DNA of 12,670 nt, from contig JAEDMR010000041.1 in assembly GCA_016302925.1 (NCBI GenBank), forward strand, positions 1 through 12,670, in the 5' to 3' direction. The notes beneath the pieces are model-generated. The model made no database searches, was not told where the DNA came from, and saw only the letters and a program-made list of their open reading frames with translations. Source of the DNA: Bacillota bacterium (lineage in GTDB: Bacteria; Bacillota; Clostridia; Peptostreptococcales; Anaerovoracaceae). Shown here in pieces: positions 1 through 5,872 of this stretch (positions are counted from its first letter, which is position 1; the number at the start of each line of letters is the position of its first letter). A program made the position numbers and the translations under genes.

Positions 1-50
1 GGCAGAAGCGCCACTGCTCTGCCCTTGCGTACTTGTTTGTTTTCACCCAT
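1..50 (-). CDS. Start of unidentified protein, cut by window edge (possibly membrane transporter)
   Basis: Only the first 16 complete codons are visible, reading MGENKQVRKGRAVALL. The ATG at 50 is preceded by AAAAGGAG eight bases upstream (59-66), a strong ribosome site, so the start is well supported. It lies 18 nt after the ilvA stop on the same strand and is probably cotranscribed with ilvA. A short basic leader running into a hydrophobic 'ALLP' stretch resembles the N-terminus of some NhaC-type sodium/proton antiporters as I remember them, but the visible part is too short to name a family. The product is left open. Confidence 0.6.
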   Translation of the reverse strand, partial: MGENKQVRKGRAVALL

Positions 51-68
51 AATATGAACTCCTTTTCT

Positions 69-1286
69 TTATATCAGAACGCTGATCAGCTTCGGCTTAT
101 AGCCCTCCTGCTTCAATGCGTTTACGATCTTTTCCTTATGTTCCGTGCCAAAGGCTTCGATGGTGATCTTCAGTTCCACCGCTGCCGTCCGGTTGGTGCT
201 GACAAACTGGTTGTGCTCCAGCTTGATCACATTGCCCTGCTGTGCCGCGATGACACTGGCCACCCGCACCAATTCGCCCGGCTTATCCGGAAGCAGTACG
301 GATACAGTGAAGATCCGATCTCGCATGATCAGACCCATTTGCACCACAGAGGACATGGTGATAATATCCATGTTGCCGCCGCTTAATACGGAAACGATTT
401 TTTTCTCGCTGACATCCAGGTGCTTCAGAGCGGCCACCGTCAGCAGGCCGGAGTTTTCCACCACCATCTTGTGGTTCTCCACCATATCCAGGAAGGCCAC
501 CACCAGCTCGTCGTCTTCCACAGTGATCACATCGTCCAGACCTGCCTGCAGATATGGAAAAATCTTTTCACCCGGCCGTTTCACTGCCGTACCGTCGGCA
601 ATGGTATTCACATGGTCCAGGCTCACCACCTTACCTTCCTTCAGGGAAGTCTGCAGACAGTTTGCCCCTGCCGGCTCCACGCCGATGACCTTGATTTTCG
701 GATTCAGCAGCTTGGCCAGGGTAGAAACGCCGGTAGCCAGACCGCCGCCGCCTACCGGTACCAGTATGTAGTCTACCAGCGGCAGCTCCTTGAAAATCTC
801 CATGGCGATGGTTCCCTGTCCGGTGGCTACCGCCGGATCATCGAACGGATGGATAAAGGTGTATCCGTTTTCCTCTGCCAGCTTGGCCGCATGGGCCGCC
901 GCTTCGTCGTACACATCTCCATACAGCACCACTTCCGCACCGTAGCTCTTGGTCCGGTTCACCTTCATCAGCGGTGTGGTGGTCGGCATAACGATAACGG
1001 CCTTGCAGCCATAAGCCTGTGCCGCATATGCCACGCCCTGGGCATGGTTTCCCGCAGATGCGGTAATCAGTCCTTTTTCCCGCTCCTCGTCCGTCAGCGT
1101 GCTGATTTTGTAGTAAGCACCCCGCAGCTTATATGCGCCGGTCAGCTGCATATTCTCCGGTTTCAGATAGACCTTATTTCCTTCGCCAATCTGTTCGCTG
1201 AGAAATTTGCTGTACACGAGATTGGTTGGAGATGTAACCTTCTGCACGATCTCCGCTGCTTCTTCAAATGCTTTCAATGTGAGCAT
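69..1286 (-). CDS. ilvA: Threonine ammonia-lyase with C-terminal ACT domain
   Basis: Deaminates threonine to 2-ketobutyrate, the first step towards isoleucine, using pyridoxal phosphate in the cytoplasm. The 405-residue protein has the fold-type II PLP domain (about 1-320): Lys53 in TGAYKLRGA is the Schiff-base lysine, SAGNHAQG (77-84) contacts cofactor and substrate, and GGGGL (179-183) is the phosphate-binding loop. Residues about 326-405 form a single ACT domain (FTVSVLLPDKPGELVRV), the usual place for isoleucine feedback. One ACT domain and about 400 residues fit the medium-length enzyme, not the 510-residue E. coli IlvA with two. I chose ATG 1286 because AAAGGAG at 1295-1301 lies 8 nt upstream; the in-frame ATG at 1292 would be only 2 nt from it. 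The gene follows the thioesterase by 54 nt and shares its promoter. A catabolic role (TdcB-like) is possible, but the ACT domain and the ilv neighbours favour biosynthesis. Confidence 0.95.
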   Translation of the reverse strand: MLTLKAFEEAAEIVQKVTSPTNLVYSKFLSEQIGEGNKVYLKPENMQLTGAYKLRGAYYKISTLTDEEREKGLITASAGNHAQGVAYAAQAYGCKAVIVMPTTTPLMKVNRTKSYGAEVVLYGDVYDEAAAHAAKLAEENGYTFIHPFDDPAVATGQGTIAMEIFKELPLVDYILVPVGGGGLATGVSTLAKLLNPKIKVIGVEPAGANCLQTSLKEGKVVSLDHVNTIADGTAVKRPGEKIFPYLQAGLDDVITVEDDELVVAFLDMVENHKMVVENSGLLTVAALKHLDVSEKKIVSVLSGGNMDIITMSSVVQMGLIMRDRIFTVSVLLPDKPGELVRVASVIAAQQGNVIKLEHNQFVSTNRTAAVELKITIEAFGTEHKEKIVNALKQEGYKPKLISVLI

Positions 1287-1340
1287 TTCCATTTCTCCTT
1301 TGTATCCTCCCCTGTTTTTCTGTTTCAATTTTTTCTGTCC

Positions 1341-1778
1341 CTATTTCTTCTGTCCCACGGTAAACCCGTTGATGGACGCCCGGGCCACTTTCGTCTCCAG
1401 CTCGTCCCGGATATCGATATCATACAGGCTGGTCGTTCTGCCATCCTTTATGCTGCTTGCCTCTGCAATGAGCTGCTTTCCTTTCGCCGGGCTCAGGAAC
1501 GTGATATCTGCATGGAGCGCCACCGTATCGGGGTCTTCCTTTCCGCAGTTCACCGCCACTGCCCCCGCAAAATCCGCCAGCGTGAAAATCGCACCGCCCA
1601 TCACTGCCCCTCTGGCGTTGAGATGGTGTGCTTTGATTTCCATGATGCACCGGGAGTATCCCGGTCTTGCATCTTCGATCACGATGCCCGCCGCCTCAGT
1701 GGCAAACCGGTCATTTTGAAAAATATCTCTGATTCGTTCCAGCGGGCTCTGTCCGCCGGCCTTCTCTGTTTCTGTCAT
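1341..1778 (-). CDS. PaaI-family hotdog thioesterase
   Basis: A 145-residue single hotdog-fold protein of the PaaI/YigI-like acyl-CoA thioesterase group, expected to hydrolyse a small acyl- or aryl-CoA in the cytoplasm. The signature segment is HHLNARGAVMGGAIFTLADFAGAVA (about 51-75, given here as key motifs): Asn54 and Asp69 of LAD sit where the family keeps its catalytic residues. At the position where many members have His in HGG this protein has Met60; other members have Gln there, so it is not clearly inactivating. ATG 1778 is chosen because AAGAAGG (1789-1795) lies 10 nt upstream; a longer in-frame reading to 1868 begins at TTG without a ribosome site. It is the first gene after the promoter at 1884-1912 and is followed by ilvA. 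Its substrate cannot be told from sequence. A link to branched-chain acyl-CoA or 2-ketobutyrate-derived CoA esters is only suggested by the operon. Confidence 0.88.
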   Translation of the reverse strand: MTETEKAGGQSPLERIRDIFQNDRFATEAAGIVIEDARPGYSRCIMEIKAHHLNARGAVMGGAIFTLADFAGAVAVNCGKEDPDTVALHADITFLSPAKGKQLIAEASSIKDGRTTSLYDIDIRDELETKVARASINGFTVGQKK

Positions 1779-1807
1779 ATCGTTTCTGCCTTCTTTCTTT
1801 TCGCGGG

Positions 1808-1859
1808 TTCCTGCCTGTCCGTACATTTCAGCATTCCGGACATTCCTGCCCTTCCGGAC
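1808..1859. repeat. Imperfect 17-bp direct repeat in the thioesterase 5' leader
   Basis: TTCCTGCCTGTCCGTAC (1808-1824) recurs as TTCCTGCCCTTCCGGAC (1843-1859) with a 35-nt period. The self-complementary TCCGGA occurs at both 1834 and 1853, so the transcript can also form a 6-bp hairpin here. The repeat lies between the predicted promoter and the thioesterase ribosome site. No function is recognised. Confidence 0.5.
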
Positions 1860-1883
1860 TTTTCGCAAAATTCTGTCTTATTC

Positions 1884-1912
1884 ATCATATCCTACTTGAC
1901 GCAAGGTGTCAA
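1884..1912 (-). promoter_or_regulatory. Sigma-A promoter for thioesterase-ilvA, with dyad
   Basis: On the minus strand TTGACA (1907-1912) and TATGAT (1884-1889) are separated by 17 nt, eleven of twelve consensus bases at ideal spacing. Transcription would start near 1877, giving a leader of about 100 nt before the thioesterase. A dyad, TTGAC and GTCAA with a 7-nt spacer (1896-1912), overlaps the -35 box and the spacer, a typical place for a repressor site; the cognate protein is unknown. Confidence 0.75.
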
Positions 1913-2267
1913 TTGCAAATCGCTCCCAAGATCGTGCCAAGTTGCTTTCGTTATTTTGCTGCATTTTCGCTACATGCGGGTCAATTTATTGCCGTGTGGC
2001 GAACTTTTCTTATTTTTTTCTCCACATGGGAGGCATGCGACGGTGTTGTGGCGAACGATAGACAGGCATTTTTTCATTTTTCTTCGCAAAATCTGCAATT
2101 CAAGCAGAGTTTTTGAATTTTCTGTGGTTCAGTATTCAGGGGGTGTTCGCTATAGAGATATCCGAAATCCAGAATGTGTCGAACTTTTCAAAAAAAGTTC
2201 GACACAACCTATGCACGAAGTGAAATAGTGTAGAACCAGATGCCGAAACTGCTATACAATTCAACCG
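1913..2267. other. Non-coding spacer between the ilvD terminator and the thioesterase promoter
   Basis: About 355 AT-rich nt without a convincing gene on either strand. It contains the perfect hairpin at 2175-2206 and three related short motifs: GTGTGGCGAACTTTTC at 1994-2009, GTTGTGGCGAAC at 2044-2055, and GTGTCGAACTTTTC as the left hairpin arm. An AATTTTCTG half-site at 2116-2124 resembles half of a CodY box. I see no T-box or tRNA. Confidence 0.5.
2175..2206. repeat. Perfect 14-bp inverted repeat with 4-nt loop
   Basis: TGTGTCGAACTTTT (2175-2188) and AAAAGTTCGACACA (2193-2206) are exact reverse complements around CAAA. Neither strand continues into a T-run outside the stem, so it is not a standard terminator. 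It lies between the ilvD terminator and the thioesterase promoter. It could be an operator, a small extragenic repeat or the tip of a miniature element. Confidence 0.8.
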
Positions 2268-2307
2268 AAAAAAGAGTCTGAGAGAATCATCTGCTCTCCC
2301 AGACTCT
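2268..2307 (-). terminator. Intrinsic terminator after ilvD
   Basis: The stem AGAGTCTG / CAGACTCT (8 bp), extended by AGAG/CTCT across a 2-nt bulge, spans 2273-2307. It is followed on the minus strand by six T (2268-2273) and begins 22 nt after the ilvD stop. It closes the ilvB-ilvN-ilvC-ilvD transcript and insulates the thioesterase-ilvA unit. Confidence 0.85.
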
Positions 2308-2328
2308 GAAATGCAAAGTTCTGCCTTC

Positions 2329-3999
2329 TTAGTCTTCCTTCATCACTGCACCCTTGCAGCTCGGGCCGACCAGCTTGGCATATCTGTACAGCCAGCCGGA
2401 CTTCACGTTCGGCTCACGCGGAACATAAGTCTCACGCCGTGCTGCCAGTTCTTCATCGCTGACCAGCACGTTGATCTTGGAAGCAGGGATGTCGATTTCA
2501 ATCGGATCCCCTTCCTGAATCAGGCCGATATTTCCGCCGCTGGCTGCTTCCGGACAAACATGGCCGATGGATGCGCCGCGGGATGCACCGGAGAAGCGAC
2601 CGTCTGTGATCAGAGCTACGGTCTTATCCAGTTTCATACCGGCCAGAGCGCTGGTCGGGTTCAGCATTTCACGCATGCCCGGACCGCCCACCGGTCCTTC
2701 ATAACGAATCACGACCACATCACCGTCCACGATCTTTCCGTCGTAGATGGCCGCAATGGCATCTTCCTCGCAGTCAAAGACGCGAGCCGGACCGGTATGC
2801 TGCAGCATTTCCGGTGCTACCGCGCTTCTCTTGACCACGCAGCCTTCCTGGGCGATGTTGCCCCACAGGATCGCGATGCCGCCGGTCTGGCTGTAAGGTG
2901 CGTCCACACCTTTAATGGAGTTGTTGTCCTTGATGTATTTGCCTTCGATGTTCTCGCCCACCGTCTTGCCGTTGGCTGTGATCAGAGAGGTGTCGATCAG
3001 GCCGATTTTGTTCAGTTCTGCCATAACAGCACCCACACCGCCTGCACGGTTCAGGTCATGCATGTGAGTTTCGCCGGCCGGTGCCAGATGGCACAGGTTC
3101 GGTGTCTTGGCACTCATTTCATTGAAAATATTCATATCCAGCGGAATGCCTGCTTCGTTGGCGATGGCCAGCAGATGGAGGACGCTGTTGGAAGAGCAGC
3201 CCAGGGCCATGTCGCATGCCAGCGCATTTCGGATGGATTTTTCGTTGATGATGTCACGCGCCTTGATGTCCTTTTCCACCAGGTTCATGATCGCCATGCC
3301 GGCGTGCTTGGCCAGCTGGATTCTGCCGCTTTCCACTGCAGGAATGGTGCCGTTTCCAGGCAGACCGATACCGATGGCCTCGCAGAGGCAGTTCATGCTG
3401 TTTGCCGTGTACATGCCGGAGCAGGAACCGCAGCCCGGACAGGTGTGCAGTTCATATTCCTCCAGGCCTGCATCATCGATAATGCCGGCTTTATGCGCAC
3501 CGACGGCTTCAAACATTTTGGACAGAGACGTTTCCACGCCGCCCACCAGACCGCTCATCATCGGGCCTCCGGATACCACAACGGCAGGAATGTTCAGACG
3601 AACCGCAGCCATGACCATACCCGGTACAATCTTATCACAGTTCGGTACCAGCACCAGACCGTCAAACCGATGAGCCTGGGCCATGGTCTCCACGCTGTCG
3701 GCAATCAGTTCCCGGCTTGCCAGGCTGTACTTCATTCCGATATGTCCCATAGCGATCCCGTCGCACACACCGATGGCAGGAACCATAATCGGCGTTCCCC
3801 CTGCCATTCTCACACCGGCCTTTACGGCTTCGGTGATCTTATCCAGATGCATGTGACCGGGCACGATCTCACTGTGGGCGGAAACCACGCCGATCAGCGG
3901 GCGCTCCAGCTCTTCCTTCGTGTAGCCCATGGCATAAAATAAGCTTCTCATCGGCGCCTTTTCAGGGCCTTTCGTTACGTTGTCACTTCTTCTTGACAT
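2329..3999 (-). CDS. ilvD: Dihydroxy-acid dehydratase
   Basis: Dehydrates 2,3-dihydroxy-isovalerate and 2,3-dihydroxy-3-methylvalerate to the keto acids of valine and isoleucine, using an iron-sulfur cluster and Mg2+. The 556-residue length is normal. DGIAMGH (80-86) and NCDKIVPG (Cys121, Lys123) carry metal and cluster ligands; TCPGCGSCSGMYTANSMN (Cys187, Cys190, Cys193) is the second cysteine motif; GRFSGASRG near residue 470 holds the catalytic Ser. The N-terminal cysteine of the stable [2Fe-2S] plant and mycobacterial enzymes is absent (SAHSEIVPGHMHL at 40-52), as in E. coli IlvD, so an oxygen-labile [4Fe-4S] type is inferred. AAGG lies 7-8 nt before ATG 3999. It is the last gene of the ilvBNCD transcript, separated from ilvC by a structured 244-nt spacer and followed by a terminator. 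Confidence 0.97.
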   Translation of the reverse strand: MSRRSDNVTKGPEKAPMRSLFYAMGYTKEELERPLIGVVSAHSEIVPGHMHLDKITEAVKAGVRMAGGTPIMVPAIGVCDGIAMGHIGMKYSLASRELIADSVETMAQAHRFDGLVLVPNCDKIVPGMVMAAVRLNIPAVVVSGGPMMSGLVGGVETSLSKMFEAVGAHKAGIIDDAGLEEYELHTCPGCGSCSGMYTANSMNCLCEAIGIGLPGNGTIPAVESGRIQLAKHAGMAIMNLVEKDIKARDIINEKSIRNALACDMALGCSSNSVLHLLAIANEAGIPLDMNIFNEMSAKTPNLCHLAPAGETHMHDLNRAGGVGAVMAELNKIGLIDTSLITANGKTVGENIEGKYIKDNNSIKGVDAPYSQTGGIAILWGNIAQEGCVVKRSAVAPEMLQHTGPARVFDCEEDAIAAIYDGKIVDGDVVVIRYEGPVGGPGMREMLNPTSALAGMKLDKTVALITDGRFSGASRGASIGHVCPEAASGGNIGLIQEGDPIEIDIPASKINVLVSDEELAARRETYVPREPNVKSGWLYRYAKLVGPSCKGAVMKED

Positions 4000-4090
4000 G
4001 TTCTTTCCTTTCTATATGTCGCCTGTGTCGCCGTAGAATTCAGCCATTCGACCTTCACTTCGTTCAGTCTCATGGGAATTCCTGGCGTTT

Positions 4091-4127
4091 GACCTGCCAT
4101 CGGTTTCTGCGAAAACCGGGCTAGGTC
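4091..4127. repeat. Hairpin in the ilvC-ilvD spacer
   Basis: GACCT, GCC and CGGTTT on the left pair with AAACCG, GGC and AGGTC on the right: 14 bp interrupted by a 2-nt and a 1-nt bulge, loop CTGCGA. No T-run follows on the minus strand, so it is unlikely to be a full terminator for ilvC. It may stabilise or delimit the upstream mRNA, or lower ilvD expression relative to ilvC. Confidence 0.6.
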
Positions 4128-4147
4128 ATAAAAAGCGAAAGCCGGGC
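4109..4147. repeat. 13-bp direct repeat overlapping the hairpin
   Basis: GCGAAAACCGGGC (4109-4121) recurs as GCGAAAGCCGGGC (4135-4147) with one difference and a 26-nt period. The first copy forms part of the 3' arm of the hairpin at 4091-4127, so the second copy could offer an alternative pairing partner for the CGGTTT arm. Confidence 0.55.
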
Positions 4148-4197
4148 CGGAAAAACCAGCCTGGCAGACGCATAAATTTACTATTGTCGGATTTTGT

Positions 4198-4230
4198 CGA
4201 ATCGCATCGAGCAGGTCCGAATCGCGTCGA
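4198..4230. repeat. Short tandem repeat just after the ilvC stop
   Basis: CGAATCGCATCGA (4198-4210) recurs as CGAATCGCGTCGA (4218-4230), period 20, one mismatch. It sits 14 nt past the ilvC stop in the direction of transcription. No function is known. Confidence 0.5.
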
Positions 4231-4243
4231 ACTGCGAACTGAA

Positions 4244-5239
4244 CTATTTCTTCAGCCAGCTCATCATAGCTCTCAGCTCAGCACCAACCTTGCACAGCAG
4301 GTGGGAAGCTTCCATCTTTCTGGTAGCCAGGAACTTCGCCTTGCCGCCAGCGTTGAATTCCTGAATGAATTCGCTTGCGAACGTACCATCCTGGATTTCT
4401 CTCAGAACCTGCTTCATTTCCTTTCTGGTCTCTTCGGTGATCAGTCTTCTTCCGGTTCTGTAATCACCATATTCAGCAGTGTTGGAGATGGAGTAACGCA
4501 TCTTGTCGAAACCGCCTTCGTTGATCAGGTCAACGATCAGCTTCATTTCGTGGATACATTCGAAGTAAGCCATTTCCGGTTCATAACCAGCTTCCACCAG
4601 CGTATCGAAACCAGCCTTCATCAGCTCGGTTACGCCGCCGCACAGAACTGCCTGTTCACCAAACAGGTCGGTTTCGGTTTCTTCCTTGAAGGTTGTTTCC
4701 AGAATACCGGCCCTGCCTGCACCGATGCCGCTTGCATATGCCAGTGCGTATTCCTTTGCCTTGCCGGAAGCATCCTGGTAAACAGCGATCAGAGAAGGAA
4801 CGCCCTTGCCTTCCACATACTGAGATCTTACCGTGTGGCCAGGGCCCTTCGGTGCGATCATGATAACGTCCAGATCCTTGGACGGAATGATCTGATTGAA
4901 GTGGATGTTGAAGCCGTGTGCAAATGCCAGAACATTGCCCGGTTTCATGTGCTTTTCGATCTGTTCTTTATAGATCTTGGCCTGCAGTTCGTCCGGTGTC
5001 AGGATCATTACGATATCGCCTGCTTCTGCAGCTTCTTCGATACCCATCACCTTCAGGCCGGCATCCAGCGCCTTCTTTTCATGGGCGGAACCTGGTCTCA
5101 GACCAACCACTACGTTTACACCGCTTTCGTTCAGGTTCATGGCATGTGCATGGCCCTGGGAACCGAAACCGATGATAGCTACTGTCTTGCCGTCTAAAAC
5201 ACCTAAATTGCAATCCTGATCGTAATACTTCTTAATCAT
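4244..5239 (-). CDS. ilvC: Ketol-acid reductoisomerase, class I
   Basis: Rearranges and reduces acetolactate or acetohydroxybutyrate to the dihydroxy acids, using Mg2+ and NADPH. At 331 residues it is the short class I form. GFGSQGHAHA (24-33) is the nucleotide loop, and Arg48 with Ser51 in GLRPGSAH is typical of NADPH preference. His108 in FAHGFN and Lys131 in PKGPGH belong to the active site. Asp191 and Glu195 (DLFGEQ) plus Glu227 and Glu231 (ECIHE) are the metal and substrate carboxylates. All expected residues are present. ATG 5239 is preceded by AAGGAG with a longish 12-nt gap of mostly A. The gene is third in the ilvBNCD unit, 129 nt after ilvN, with a hairpin in the gap. Confidence 0.97.
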   Translation of the reverse strand: MIKKYYDQDCNLGVLDGKTVAIIGFGSQGHAHAMNLNESGVNVVVGLRPGSAHEKKALDAGLKVMGIEEAAEAGDIVMILTPDELQAKIYKEQIEKHMKPGNVLAFAHGFNIHFNQIIPSKDLDVIMIAPKGPGHTVRSQYVEGKGVPSLIAVYQDASGKAKEYALAYASGIGAGRAGILETTFKEETETDLFGEQAVLCGGVTELMKAGFDTLVEAGYEPEMAYFECIHEMKLIVDLINEGGFDKMRYSISNTAEYGDYRTGRRLITEETRKEMKQVLREIQDGTFASEFIQEFNAGGKAKFLATRKMEASHLLCKVGAELRAMMSWLKK

Positions 5240-5292
5240 TTTTTTACTATTCTCCTTTTTTTGTTTGTTGAAAATTATTTATTATCATGTCT

Positions 5293-5337
5293 GGAGTGCA
5301 TCTCTTGCCCTGTTCTTCTTCGCAAAACTTGCACTCC
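5293..5337 (-). repeat. Hairpin in the ilvN-ilvC spacer
   Basis: GGAGTGCA (5293-5300) and TGCACTCC (5330-5337) are perfect 8-bp complements. Inside, TTGC/GCAA can add a second short stem around an A/G-rich loop. On the minus strand no T-run follows, so read-through into ilvC is expected. A role in mRNA processing or stability is the simplest guess. Confidence 0.6.
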
Positions 5338-5368
5338 CGGCTTTTATGAACGTCTTTGGGTTTTCCGG

Positions 5369-5860
5369 TTATCTGTGGGTTTCGATTCCCGTGATGCCCG
5401 TTCTGCAGACTTCCGTGATGTCATAGCTCTCCATTACATCCAGGAAGCCGTCCAGCTTCTCCGGCGTACCGGTCAGTTCGATGATCATGCTGCCTCTGGA
5501 CAGATCCACGATCTTGCCGCGGTAGATATCCACGATCTCCTTGATGCCGGTTCTTTCGGATTCTCCTGCATTTACCTTAATCAGCAGCAGCTCCCGGTAC
5601 AGGCTGTTTTCCCGGTTCAGCAGGAAGACATCCTTTACCACTTCCAGCTTTTCCGTCTGGGTGATAATCTGCTGCATGGACTGTTCGGTGGCACTGAATA
5701 CGATGGTAATTCTGGACAGATTCGGATCGTTGGTAGCAGATACCGTCAGAGAATCAATGTTAAAGCCACGTCTGCCGAACATGCTTACGACTCTTGTCAG
5801 AACATTGGCCTGGTTGACCACCAGCACACTGACAATTTCTTTCTTTAATGGTTTATACAT
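5369..5860 (-). CDS. ilvN: Acetolactate synthase regulatory (small) subunit
   Basis: Activates the IlvB catalytic subunit and normally gives it valine feedback. The 163 residues comprise an N-terminal ACT domain (about 6-78: NQANVLTRVVSMFGRRGFNIDSLTV) and the usual C-terminal ALS_ss domain (about 82-158). In the first ACT loop E. coli IlvH reads N-E-S-G-A-L, and its Gly14 is needed for valine inhibition. Here the equivalent position is Asn19 (codon AAT at 5804-5806), so valine sensing may be altered. AGGAGG lies 8 nt before ATG 5860 and overlaps the ilvB stop; the two genes are 12 nt apart, typical of translationally coupled subunits. Confidence 0.96.
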   Translation of the reverse strand: MYKPLKKEIVSVLVVNQANVLTRVVSMFGRRGFNIDSLTVSATNDPNLSRITIVFSATEQSMQQIITQTEKLEVVKDVFLLNRENSLYRELLLIKVNAGESERTGIKEIVDIYRGKIVDLSRGSMIIELTGTPEKLDGFLDVMESYDITEVCRTGITGIETHR

Positions 5861-5872
5861 CTGTTCTTCCTC

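Noticed and set aside
2116..2130. Possible CodY box (AATTTTCTG start)
   Set aside because: Only the left half matches the AATTTTCWGAAAATT consensus; about 10 of 15 bases, too weak in AT-rich DNA.
420..2228. A 602-codon plus-strand frame through ilvA, the thioesterase and the spacer
   Set aside because: It overlaps two well-supported minus-strand genes plus non-coding DNA, and no coherent protein features are seen.
2311..3942. A 543-codon open frame antisense to ilvD
   Set aside because: It is a codon-bias shadow: the ilvD product is complete with all motifs, while the antisense product has no recognisable domain and very high His/Cys content.
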